Assembly: GCA_902538445.1 (NCBI GenBank)
Contig: CACBFE010000007.1
Span: forward strand, 1 to 50,550
Direction: 5' to 3'
From: an uncultured Pelagibacteraceae bacterium
GTDB lineage: Bacteria > Pseudomonadota > Alphaproteobacteria > Pelagibacterales > Pelagibacteraceae
Length of the DNA: 50,550 bases
Made by a program: the position numbers and the translations under genes. Under the pieces are notes generated by a model. It saw only the letters and a list, made by a program, of their open reading frames with translations, searched no databases and was not told the origin of the DNA. Positions within the stretch are counted from its first letter, which is position 1; each line of letters begins with the position of its first letter. Shown piece after piece: positions 24,325-32,191 of the stretch.

Positions 24325-25137
24325 ATGGTTGAAATTACAAAAAAATATAAAATTGGCTCTAGAAGATTTGGGTTAATAAACTGGGTTGGCGCTTGGACTT
24401 TATATAAAAAAGAAGTCTTAAGATTTTTAATAGTTTGGATACAAACTATTTTTTCCCCACTAATTTCCTCTTTACTCTTTTTACTTGTTTTGTCTCTAGC
24501 GATAGGCACAGACAGAGGCGATGTTCTTGGGGTTCCTTTTATAACTTTTTTAGCCCCTGGTTTGATTTCAATGCAAGTTATTCAACAGTCCTTTTCTCAC
24601 TCTTCCTCGTCTTTTATGATTGGAAAAATACAAGGTAATATAGTTGATCTTCTTTACGCTCCATTGTCTGCAACAGAGGTTACCATTTCTGTTTCTCTTG
24701 CTGCAGTTACTAGAAGCATAATCATAGCGGCTGTTTCAATTATTGTATTTAAATTCATTATAGATATTGAAATTAAAGATTATCCATTACTAATAATATT
24801 CACATTACTATCAGCTTTTATATTAGGTAATATAGGAATAATAGCAGGTTTATGGGCTGAAAAATTTGATCATATGGCTACTGTCACAAATTTTATAATT
24901 GTTCCGTTATCCTTCTTATCAGGCACTTTTTACAGCATTAGTAGGCTACCGGAAATCTTGCAAATTATAAGTAAAGCCAATCCTTTTTTCTACATGATTG
25001 ATGGTTTTAGATATAGTTTTATCGGCAAGGCTGATGGTTCAGTTGTTGTTGGCTTAATTTACTTAACGGTTTTAAGTTTTGTAAGCTGGTTTGTTACTTA
25101 TTTATTGTATAGAAAAGGTTATAAAATTAAATCTTAA
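24325..25137 (+). CDS. ABC-2 type transporter permease
   Basis: A 270-residue inner-membrane protein with six predicted helices and ABC-2 family patterns: an N-terminal cytoplasmic TLYKKEVLRFLIVWIQTIFS, FITFLAPGLISMQVIQQSFS in the middle, and near the C-terminus FLSGTFYSISRLPEILQIIS and NPFFYMIDGFRYSFIG, the latter typical of export permeases. No ATP-binding partner is adjacent, so it must be encoded elsewhere. Exported substrate unknown; polysaccharide, lipid or drug exporters share this fold. It runs into argD with 4 bases between. Confidence 0.88.
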   Translation: MVEITKKYKIGSRRFGLINWVGAWTLYKKEVLRFLIVWIQTIFSPLISSLLFLLVLSLAIGTDRGDVLGVPFITFLAPGLISMQVIQQSFSHSSSSFMIGKIQGNIVDLLYAPLSATEVTISVSLAAVTRSIIIAAVSIIVFKFIIDIEIKDYPLLIIFTLLSAFILGNIGIIAGLWAEKFDHMATVTNFIIVPLSFLSGTFYSISRLPEILQIISKANPFFYMIDGFRYSFIGKADGSVVVGLIYLTVLSFVSWFVTYLLYRKGYKIKS

Positions 25138-25141
25138 ATTT

Positions 25142-26308
25142 ATGAGTGCAATATTAAATACATATAATAGAAAAAAGATCGCCTTCACTAAAGGCAAAGG
25201 AGCTTTTCTTTATGGAATAAACGGTAAAAAATACTTGGACTTTGTTCAAGGGATTGCAGTTAATTGTTTAGGCCATGCTAATAATCATTTAATAAATTCG
25301 ATTTCTCAACAAGCTAAAAAATTATGGCACGTATCTAATGCTTTTATAATCCCGGAACAAGAAAAATTGGCAAAGAGACTTAAACAAAAAACATTTGCCG
25401 ATTATGTTTTCTTTCAAAATTCTGGTGCTGAAGCAACAGAAGCAGCTATAAAATTTGCAAGGAGGTATTTTTACTCAAAAGGTCAACCCAGAAAAAATAG
25501 AGTTTTATGCATTAATAATAGCTTTCATGGGAGAACACTTGCTACAATTTTTGCAAGTAACAGCAAAAAAGCTATAGAAGGTTTTGGACCAAAGGTAGAC
25601 GGATTTGATCATTTTAAATTTGGAGATCACAAAAGCTTAGAAAGGTCCATTACTAAAAGAACAGCAGCAATTATGGTCGAAACTATTATGGGAGAAGGTG
25701 GCATCAAAGTAATACCGAGCTATTGTTTAAAAGGTTTGAGAAAACTTTGCAATAAAAAGAAAATCTTACTTATTTTAGATGAAGTACAATGTGGAATAGG
25801 AAGAAGTGGAAAATTTTTAGCTTTTGAGCACGCAAAAATAAAACCTGATATTGTTCCAATAGCCAAAGGAATTGGCGGTGGTTTTCCTATAGGTGCTGTA
25901 TTAGTCAATAAAAAAGTAGCGTCGGGTATGAAACCTGGGACACACGGGTCTACTTTTGGAGGAAATCCTTTAGCGATGAGCGCTGGAAACGCAGTAATGG
26001 ATATTATGTTTAAAAAAGGTTTTCTAAGAAATGTAAATAAAAACGGAAATTATTTTTTAAAAGAACTCGAAAAACTTAAAGATAAATATCCAAAAATTAT
26101 TAAAGAAGTCAGAGGAAAAGGATTATTAATTGGTCTTTGTTTGCATAAAGATCAAAATAAATTCATTCAAAATCTATTAGATAATAAGCTTTTAACTGTG
26201 AGAGCAGCAGAAAATGTAGTCAGACTTTTGCCTCCTTTAAATGTCACAAAGCAAGAAATTAATTTAGGATTAAAAATATTAGAAAAGGTTTGCAAAAAAT
26301 ATAAATGA
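25142..26308 (+). CDS. argD: Acetylornithine aminotransferase
   Basis: PLP enzyme converting N-acetylglutamate semialdehyde to N-acetylornithine in arginine synthesis; it may also serve in lysine synthesis. I start at ATG 25142 (MSAILNTYNRKKIAFTKGKG), which matches family N-termini; a longer in-frame frame overlaps the permease gene. The 388 residues show the SGAEATEAAIKFARR phosphate-binding region, NSFHGRTLATI, LLILDEVQCGIGRSGKF with the PLP-nitrogen Asp, and PIAKGIGGGFP with the Schiff-base Lys242. STFGGNPLA follows. It overlaps argF by 4 bases. Confidence 0.93.
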   Translation: MSAILNTYNRKKIAFTKGKGAFLYGINGKKYLDFVQGIAVNCLGHANNHLINSISQQAKKLWHVSNAFIIPEQEKLAKRLKQKTFADYVFFQNSGAEATEAAIKFARRYFYSKGQPRKNRVLCINNSFHGRTLATIFASNSKKAIEGFGPKVDGFDHFKFGDHKSLERSITKRTAAIMVETIMGEGGIKVIPSYCLKGLRKLCNKKKILLILDEVQCGIGRSGKFLAFEHAKIKPDIVPIAKGIGGGFPIGAVLVNKKVASGMKPGTHGSTFGGNPLAMSAGNAVMDIMFKKGFLRNVNKNGNYFLKELEKLKDKYPKIIKEVRGKGLLIGLCLHKDQNKFIQNLLDNKLLTVRAAENVVRLLPPLNVTKQEINLGLKILEKVCKKYK

Positions 26309-27231
26309 AAAATTTTATAAATATATCTGATCATTCCTCAAATGATCTAAGAGGTATTATAGATGAGGCAAAAGCTAGAAAGCTTAAAAGAAAAAACTTA
26401 AACAAATCAGCTTCAGATGAAGATAAACCTTTTAAAGGTAAATCTATGGCTATGATTTTTGAAAAACCCTCAACAAGAACCAGAATGTCATTTGATATTG
26501 CTGTGAAGCAATTAGGAGGCTCGTCGATTATTTTAAACCCAGATGGCATACATTATGGCAAAGGAGAAGAAACTTTAAAAGATACTGCAAAAGTTTTAAC
26601 GGAATATGTCGATATAGTTATGTTGAGAACTTCCTCTCATAAAAATCTCGAAGAATTTGGAAAACATTTAGACATTCCAATCATTAACGGTTTATCAGAC
26701 ATAGGCCACCCTTGCCAAATTATGTCAGATATTCTCACATATGAAGAAAGTAATGGCATAATTGAGGGCAAAACAATTTCTTGGTTAGGAGATGGAAATA
26801 ATAATATGTCTAATTCTTTAATCGAAGCAGCTGGCAAGTTTAAATTTAATTTAAAAATTGCATGTCCAAAGAAATACTCTCCAAATAAAAAAATATTAAG
26901 TTGGGCGAAAAAGAACAAGGTAAGTTTATTTATTACAACAAAACCGGATGAGGCAGTTCAAAACTCAGATTGTATAATGACTGACAAATGGATTTCAATG
27001 AATGATAAAGTGAATAAAAAAAATAAGAAAAAAATTTTAAAGCCATATCAAGTTAATAAAAAGTTAATTAATAAAGCGAATTCAGATGCAATTTTCATGC
27101 ATTGCCTACCTGTGGGAAGGGGAGAAGAAGTTACCGATGAGGTTATTGACGGAAGACAATCCGTTGTGTGGAGACAAGCTCTAAATAGAGTACATGCTCA
27201 AAAAAGTATAATTAAGTGGTGTATAGATTAG
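26305..27231 (+). CDS. argF: Ornithine carbamoyltransferase
   Basis: Makes citrulline from ornithine and carbamoyl phosphate. The 308 residues contain the carbamoyl-phosphate loop EKPSTRTRMSFDIA near residue 53, LRTSSH near 107, HPCQIMSDILT near 133, the LGDGNNNMSNSLIEA region near 154, the ornithine-side SDCIMTDKWISM (SMG-loop-like), and HCLPVGRGEEV near 272. Length matches the family. It forms an argD-argF pair, and its 3' end overlaps the convergent cytochrome gene by 4 bases. Confidence 0.95.
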   Translation: MKNFINISDHSSNDLRGIIDEAKARKLKRKNLNKSASDEDKPFKGKSMAMIFEKPSTRTRMSFDIAVKQLGGSSIILNPDGIHYGKGEETLKDTAKVLTEYVDIVMLRTSSHKNLEEFGKHLDIPIINGLSDIGHPCQIMSDILTYEESNGIIEGKTISWLGDGNNNMSNSLIEAAGKFKFNLKIACPKKYSPNKKILSWAKKNKVSLFITTKPDEAVQNSDCIMTDKWISMNDKVNKKNKKKILKPYQVNKKLINKANSDAIFMHCLPVGRGEEVTDEVIDGRQSVVWRQALNRVHAQKSIIKWCID

Positions 27232-27776
27232 GGTAGCGGTTTTGGACTACTACTTTTAGAGTTCATATATAAAATTACAGAGGCTCTATCTTTTTCTTTT
27301 CTCAAACCAGCAAAAGCCATTTTGGTTCCTTTTATGTATGCTTGTGGTTTAATTAGATAGCTATTCATTTCTTCAAAAGTCCATTCCTTGCCATAGGCAA
27401 TCATTGCTTTAGAATATTTATAATCATTTACAGATCCGGCTGTTCTACCGATCACACTCCATAAGTTTGGTCCAATCATATTTTTTCCATCAGCTGCAAT
27501 TTGATGGCATGCAGTACATTTTTTAAAAACTTTTTGCCCATGTGCAAGATCTCCTAAAGCTAAAAGAGCTTTAATGTCTACTATTTCTGCAACTTTTTTT
27601 TCTGTACTACCTGAAGGAACTTTATTCGCTGCAACTTCTAAACCTTCTATTTTGTATGCAGACTCTTTAGGTTTTTCGACATAAAATAAAATATCTGTGA
27701 ATTTTCCAATACCAATAATAATTAACGCAGTTAAAAGAACCGCAGCTATTATTTTATTTATTTCAAAACTATCCAT
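27228..27776 (-). CDS. Membrane-anchored c-type cytochrome (CycM-like)
   Basis: A 182-residue class I cytochrome c carried to the periplasm by an N-terminal signal anchor (about residues 8-28). Haem attachment is CTACH at residues 87-91 with a sixth ligand Met in the GTKMAFAGLRKE segment near 150. The sequence between anchor and haem domain (about 32-75) looks like a flexible linker. The pattern GPNLWSVIGRTAGSV is typical of mitochondrial-type cytochrome c. Such proteins pass electrons from the bc1 complex to terminal oxidase while tethered to the membrane. The gene is divergent from kdsB across a 94-bp gap. Confidence 0.9.
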   Translation of the reverse strand: MDSFEINKIIAAVLLTALIIIGIGKFTDILFYVEKPKESAYKIEGLEVAANKVPSGSTEKKVAEIVDIKALLALGDLAHGQKVFKKCTACHQIAADGKNMIGPNLWSVIGRTAGSVNDYKYSKAMIAYGKEWTFEEMNSYLIKPQAYIKGTKMAFAGLRKEKDRASVILYMNSKSSSPKPLP

Positions 27777-27847
27777 ATTTTTGATAAGTATTTAAGTGAC
27801 GTATAGCACGACTTTTATTAAAAAACTTTAATTACTTAAATTTTTTT

Positions 27848-27864
27848 TGCGTCTTTGAGACGCA
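27848..27864. promoter_or_regulatory. Perfect inverted repeat just upstream of kdsB
   Basis: TGCGTCT, TTG, AGACGCA (27848-27864): a 7-bp perfect palindrome with a 3-base centre, ending 6 bases before the kdsB ATG. It is GC-rich for its surroundings. There is no T-run after it on the plus strand, so it is not a plus-strand terminator; it could be an operator or an RNA hairpin limiting kdsB translation. Confidence 0.6.
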
Positions 27865-27870
27865 TAATTT

Positions 27871-28608
27871 ATGAATAAAACTGCAATAATAATACCTTCA
27901 AGATTAGAGGCTGTCAGACTACCTAACAAACCATTAGAACTTATAAACAATAAAGAGATGATTCTTCATGTATATGATGCCGCAATAAAAACTAATTCAG
28001 GAGATGTTTACGTTGCTACCCCAGACCAAAAAATTATAAATTTAATAAAAGATAATGGAGGTAAGGCTATAAAGACCTCTTTAAGCCATCAAACAGGCAC
28101 AGATAGAGTTTATGAAGTATTTAAAAATCAGCTCAAAAGTGAACCTAATATAGTTATAAATTTACAGGGCGATATGCCAAACATAGATCCTAAAGATATT
28201 GCTAATTTGATATCTTATATGTATGAGCGAAAATGTGATGTCGGAACTTTAGCAAGTTCCTTTAGTTCAGATAAAGAAATTGCAGATATAAATAATGTTA
28301 AAGTAGCTGTAAATGACCCATTAACAAATAATCAATTTGATCAGGCTATTGATTTTTTTAGAAAAGATGAAAAAAAATACGAATATTTTTATCATCATGT
28401 TGGTATTTATGCCTTTACTAATAAAGCTTTAGTAAGGTATGTAAGCTTAAATAGATCAAAGCTTGAATTGGAAAGAAAATTGGAACAATTGAGGGCCTTA
28501 GAAAATTCAATGACAATTCATGTAGGGTATATTAATTCTTCACCCTTAAGCGTGGATACTAAAAATGATCTTATAGAAGTAAGAAAAATTATGGAAAAAA
28601 ATGAATAA
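27871..28608 (+). CDS. kdsB: 3-deoxy-manno-octulosonate cytidylyltransferase
   Basis: Activates Kdo with CTP for lipid A core synthesis. The 245 residues show the nucleotidyltransferase opening IIPSRLEAVRLPNKPLELI (Arg and Lys of the nucleotide loop), HQTGTDRVYE near residue 75, VINLQGDMPNIDP near 97 (the metal-binding Asp), and YHHVGIYAFTNKALVRY near 170, all standard for KdsB. Length matches the family (about 245). It overlaps pheA by 8 bases. The pathway partner kdsD is at 4775-5752. No Shine-Dalgarno is visible; a perfect inverted repeat lies there instead. Confidence 0.95.
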   Translation: MNKTAIIIPSRLEAVRLPNKPLELINNKEMILHVYDAAIKTNSGDVYVATPDQKIINLIKDNGGKAIKTSLSHQTGTDRVYEVFKNQLKSEPNIVINLQGDMPNIDPKDIANLISYMYERKCDVGTLASSFSSDKEIADINNVKVAVNDPLTNNQFDQAIDFFRKDEKKYEYFYHHVGIYAFTNKALVRYVSLNRSKLELERKLEQLRALENSMTIHVGYINSSPLSVDTKNDLIEVRKIMEKNE

Positions 28609-29443
28609 AATTAAAATAGCTATTCAAGGTGAACTGGGAGCTTATTCTCATATAGCAGTAGAAAAACTTTATAAAGATGCAGAAATAAAAACTTGCTCAA
28701 CTTTTGAAGATGCTTTTAAACAAGCTTATAATGACCCGTCTTACAAAATTATAATTCCAATTGAAAACTCTCTAGCAGGGAGAGTTGCTGATATACATTA
28801 TTTGCTTCCAAAATATAAATTACAAATTCATGGTGAATATTTTCTTCCAGTCGTTCACAACCTATTAGGAAAACCAGAGGCAACTATTGATGATATTAAA
28901 TATGTAAGAAGTCATGCACAAGCAATCAGTCAATGTCAAAAAATAATTAATGAAAAAAATTTTAAATCGATAGTATCAGTTGATACAGCTGGCTCTGCAA
29001 AAGATTTAGCTGAAGGAAAAGATAAAACTATAGCAGCGATTGCTTCGGATCTTTCCGCAAAAATGTATAATTTAAAAGTTCTTAAAAAAAATATTGAGGA
29101 CGATAAAGGCAATGTCACACGTTTCTTAATTATGGGAAAAAATATTGAACAACCAGATTATGATAAAAATAAAAATTATATTACTAGTTGCATTTTTAGA
29201 GTAAAAAGTGAACCGTCAGCACTTTATAAATGTCTGGGAGGTTTTGCCACAAATCAAGTTAACTTAACAAAACTTGAGAGTTTCTCTGTAAAAAATACTT
29301 TTGATCAAGCAAACTTCTATCTAGACCTTGAGGGTCACTTAGAACAAGTTGGTGTGAAAAAGGCTCTCGAAGAACTTGGCTTTCATACTGAGACTCTAAG
29401 TATATTAGGTGTATATGAATCTTCAAAATTTAGGCAAAAATAG
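28601..29443 (+). CDS. pheA: Prephenate dehydratase
   Basis: Converts prephenate to phenylpyruvate in phenylalanine synthesis. The 280 residues comprise a catalytic PDT domain (about 3-180) and a C-terminal ACT regulatory domain (about 195-275). Seen motifs: QGELGAYSHIAVEKLY, IPIENSLAGRVADIHYLL near residue 52, VRSHAQAISQC near 105, and the catalytic Thr in GNVTRFLIMG near 170. In the ACT domain, SEPSALYKCLGGFATNQVNL and LTKLESFSVK carry the effector-binding GALxxxL/ESRP-like positions in weakened form. It is a monofunctional dehydratase without chorismate mutase, as usual in Alphaproteobacteria. Confidence 0.95.
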   Translation: MNKIKIAIQGELGAYSHIAVEKLYKDAEIKTCSTFEDAFKQAYNDPSYKIIIPIENSLAGRVADIHYLLPKYKLQIHGEYFLPVVHNLLGKPEATIDDIKYVRSHAQAISQCQKIINEKNFKSIVSVDTAGSAKDLAEGKDKTIAAIASDLSAKMYNLKVLKKNIEDDKGNVTRFLIMGKNIEQPDYDKNKNYITSCIFRVKSEPSALYKCLGGFATNQVNLTKLESFSVKNTFDQANFYLDLEGHLEQVGVKKALEELGFHTETLSILGVYESSKFRQK

Positions 29444-29465
29444 TCCACAAAATTTAATTCTAGCC

Positions 29466-29495
29466 TTGTGATATTCAAATTTATCTTGATATAAT
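29466..29495 (+). promoter_or_regulatory. Sigma70-type promoter of the SRP RNA gene
   Basis: TTGTGA (29466-29471), 18-bp spacer, perfect TATAAT (29490-29495). Predicted start is about 29502, exactly the first base of the SRP RNA outer stem, which supports both calls. Confidence 0.75.
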
Positions 29496-29501
29496 CATAT
29501 T

Positions 29502-29591
29502 GAGGTTGGCATCAGGTGGATGTTTCATAAACCCGGTCAGGTCTGAAAAGAAGCAGCCGTAGTGAAAATTTTTCAGGTTGTTGCCTGCCTC
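29502..29591 (+). ncRNA. ffs: Signal recognition particle RNA (4.5S, small bacterial type)
   Basis: The apical helix sequence GGTCAGGTCTGAAAAGAAGC followed by AGCCGTAGTG is the SRP RNA signature that binds Ffh; the usual GGAA tetraloop is replaced by GAAA closed by U-A. Outer ends pair: GAGGTTGGCATC (29502-29513) with GTTGCCTGCCTC (29580-29591), with a few mismatches. About 90 nt, the size of the simple bacterial form. A promoter fits its 5' end. The dnaX ATG begins 7 bases after the 3' end, and no terminator intervenes. Confidence 0.95.
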
Positions 29592-29597
29592 TTTAAA

Positions 29598-31265
29598 ATG
29601 ACAAATAAAATTTTAGCATTAAAATATAGACCTCAAGAATTTAAAGATTTAATTGGTCAGGAAGTGATGGCCCAGACTATTACTAATGCAATCAAACTAA
29701 AAAAAACCCCTAATGCATATTTACTCACCGGTATTAGAGGAGTAGGAAAAACTACTACAGCAAGATTAATTGCAAAAGCTTTAAATTGTCAAAAAAATGA
29801 AAATCCAAAAATTAAATGCTCAAGTGAAAAATTTTGCTCAATTTGCCAAGAAATTATAAATTCTAATCATATTGATATTTTAGAAATGGACGCTGCTTCT
29901 AAAACAGGTATTGATGACATTAGAGAACTAATTGAGAATTCAAAATACAGTCCTACAAGTGCAAAATTTAAAATATTTATTATTGATGAAGTTCACATGC
30001 TTTCAAAGCAAGCTTTTAATGGTTTATTAAAAACTTTAGAGGAACCGCCACCAAGTTTAAAATTCATTTTAGCCACAACTGAGGTAAGAAAAATACCTGT
30101 TACTATTTTATCCCGATGCCAAAGATTTGATTTAAAAAGAGTTAGCATTGATCAATTATGTAAACATTTAAAGATAATTGCTGATAAAGAAAATGGAAGA
30201 ATATCCGAAGATGCTATCAAATTGATTGCTAGAACTTCAGAGGGCTCAGTAAGAGACTCTATTTCATTGCTTGACCGAGCGTTAATATCTCAGTCAATTA
30301 TTAAAAACAACCAAATCGAGGAACCTGATGTAAGACTTATGCTGGGTTTAGCGGATAGAAGTAAAATAATAATATTATTTAAACAAATTTTAAGTGGTGA
30401 TGAAAAAGAGTCTTTAAAAGTCTTACAAGAACTTATAAACGATGGGTTGGATGCAAAAAACTTTTTAAACGATATTCTTGAGGTGCTTTATCTTTTTAGC
30501 AGGAGAATAAGTTTAGGACCAATTGAAAAAGATATGTTTGTATCGGAAGCAGAATTACAATTGGTTGATCAATATTCTAAAAATCTAGATATGCAGGATA
30601 TCGGTTTATTCTGGCAATTAACTATAAAAACTATTGACGATCTAAGACTTGTTGGAAATGAAAATTTAACTTTAGAAATGTATGTAATGCAACTCCTATA
30701 TTTAAAAAACATAGACACAAATAAAGAGATACAAAATTTAGATAACAATCAGCAATCTAATGAAAGGTTGGTTGGAAAAAAAATTGATGATAAAACGCTT
30801 GAGAAAAATATTCCTAACCAAATTAAAAATCAACTTAAAAGCGTTAATCAGATAAAAACCAACCCCATAAAAACTTCACTAAAAGACAATCAAAACACAA
30901 AAATTGAAATAAAAAGTTTTCAAAATCTAATTGAACAGGCGAATAAGGATAAAGAAATAGAACTTAAATATGATCTTGAACGTAATGTAAAATTGGTTAG
31001 TTTTAATAAAGGTAAAATTGATATAAGTTTCAACGAAAAATTAAATAAAAATTTTATAAAAAATCTTTCAGAGAAATTACTTTTATGGACTGGAGAAAGA
31101 TGGATCATCTCTCTAAGCAAAAATACTAATGCGAAGAGTATTTATGAAAAAAATTTAGAAGATAAAAGCTCTAAGTTAGAGGAATTTAAGAAAAGTAAAA
31201 TTGCGCAAGATATTAAAAAAGCTTTTCCTGATGCAAAGCTAGTTGATTTAATAGAAGAGGAATAA
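29598..31265 (+). CDS. dnaX: DNA polymerase III subunits gamma and tau
   Basis: Clamp-loader ATPase and replisome organiser, 555 residues. The start is ATG 29598 (MTNKILALKYRPQEFKDLIG); the longer in-frame frame would lie in the SRP RNA gene. Walker A is GIRGVGKTTTAR with Lys51, then a four-Cys zinc module (about 63-82), DEVHMLSKQAFNGLLKTLEE (Walker B), and ILATTEVRKIPVTILSRCQR with the sensor/Arg-finger region. Domain III ends near residue 375, followed by a Lys/Asn-rich linker and the tau C-terminal domain. An A8 run at 30776-30783, just after domain III, would give an immediate stop after a -1 shift, so a gamma form is possible. Confidence 0.95.
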   Translation: MTNKILALKYRPQEFKDLIGQEVMAQTITNAIKLKKTPNAYLLTGIRGVGKTTTARLIAKALNCQKNENPKIKCSSEKFCSICQEIINSNHIDILEMDAASKTGIDDIRELIENSKYSPTSAKFKIFIIDEVHMLSKQAFNGLLKTLEEPPPSLKFILATTEVRKIPVTILSRCQRFDLKRVSIDQLCKHLKIIADKENGRISEDAIKLIARTSEGSVRDSISLLDRALISQSIIKNNQIEEPDVRLMLGLADRSKIIILFKQILSGDEKESLKVLQELINDGLDAKNFLNDILEVLYLFSRRISLGPIEKDMFVSEAELQLVDQYSKNLDMQDIGLFWQLTIKTIDDLRLVGNENLTLEMYVMQLLYLKNIDTNKEIQNLDNNQQSNERLVGKKIDDKTLEKNIPNQIKNQLKSVNQIKTNPIKTSLKDNQNTKIEIKSFQNLIEQANKDKEIELKYDLERNVKLVSFNKGKIDISFNEKLNKNFIKNLSEKLLLWTGERWIISLSKNTNAKSIYEKNLEDKSSKLEEFKKSKIAQDIKKAFPDAKLVDLIEEE

Positions 31266-31586
31266 ATGACTAATTTTTCAGATATGTTATCAAAAGCCAA
31301 AGCCATGCAAGAAAAGATGAAAGAGGCGCAGGATCAAATAAAAAAAATAGAGGTGGAAGGACAGTCGGGAGGCAATCTCGTAAAAGTTGTTTTATCAGGT
31401 GATTATGAAATTAAATCCATTAAAATGACTGATGCAGCTAAAAAAGAGAGCCAAGACATAATTAATGATTTAATAATAGCTGCTTATAATAATGCAAAAG
31501 AAAATCTAAAAAAGAAATCTGCTGAAGAACTTTCTAAAGCTACTGGGGGTCTTAATTTACCCTTAGATTTTAAACTTCCTTTCTGA
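31266..31586 (+). CDS. ybaB: YbaB/EbfC-family nucleoid-associated protein
   Basis: Small DNA-binding dimer, 106 residues. Typical layout: N-terminal helix (FSDMLSKAKAMQEKMKEAQD), a central beta sheet (VEGQSGGNLVKVVLSGDYEI, then KSIKMTD), and a C-terminal helix ending GGLNLPLDFKLPF, the family signature. ATG follows directly after the dnaX stop and its own stop region overlaps recR, the conserved dnaX-ybaB-recR order. Confidence 0.95.
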   Translation: MTNFSDMLSKAKAMQEKMKEAQDQIKKIEVEGQSGGNLVKVVLSGDYEIKSIKMTDAAKKESQDIINDLIIAAYNNAKENLKKKSAEELSKATGGLNLPLDFKLPF

Positions 31587-32191
31587 TGGATAACGACATT
31601 CCAGAGATAAAAGAGCTGATTCAACAATTTGCTAAATTGCCCGGTTTAGGGCCCAAATCAGCAAAAAGAATTATTTTAAAACTAATTAATAATAAAGATA
31701 ACATGGTTAAACCTTTAGCAAAATCTTTAGCCCAAGTTTATAAAAAAGTTGTGAGATGTGTGGATTGTGGAAATTTAAAAATAATCGATAAAATTTGCAT
31801 TTGTGCATCAGATAATTCTTACGATAAAATATGTGTTGTTGAAAATCTAGCCGACATGTGGGTAATAGACTCTGCAAATATTTATAAAGGTCATTATCAT
31901 ATTTTAGGGGGCACTTTAAATTCTAATGAAAATTATGAGCAAAAAAATCTTCTGGTAGAATCTCTTGTGAAAAGAATAAAAAAAAATAATTTAAAAGAAG
32001 TAATAATTGCTACCAGTGCAACTGTTGAAGGGCAAACTACAGCTCATTATATAGAAGATACTATTAAAAACGATAAATTAAAAATAACTAAATTGGCTCA
32101 AGGTTTACCTGTAGGCGGTGAAATTGAACAGTTGGATGATGGAACTTTATTTTCAGCCTTTAAAAACAGGGTTCCCGTAACTGGTGATTAA
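31586..32191 (+). CDS. recR: Recombination mediator protein RecR
   Basis: Works with RecF/RecO to load RecA at gaps. The 201 residues show the helix-hairpin-helix [15 protein letters not shown] (residues about 18-32), a zinc module with four cysteines ([16 protein letters not shown], about 57-72), and a Toprim domain with [23 protein letters not shown] and [17 protein letters not shown]. The end [18 protein letters not shown] is standard. It overlaps the convergent glcB by 4 bases. Confidence 0.95.
   Translation: MDNDIPEIKELIQQFAKLPGLGPKSAKRIILKLINNKDNMVKPLAKSLAQVYKKVVRCVDCGNLKIIDKICICASDNSYDKICVVENLADMWVIDSANIYKGHYHILGGTLNSNENYEQKNLLVESLVKRIKKNNLKEVIIATSATVEGQTTAHYIEDTIKNDKLKITKLAQGLPVGGEIEQLDDGTLFSAFKNRVPVTGD

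Noticed and set aside
29562-29597. Apparent earlier start of dnaX
   Set aside because: This part encodes the 3' half of the SRP RNA; the ATG at 29598 gives the conserved ALKYRPQ start.
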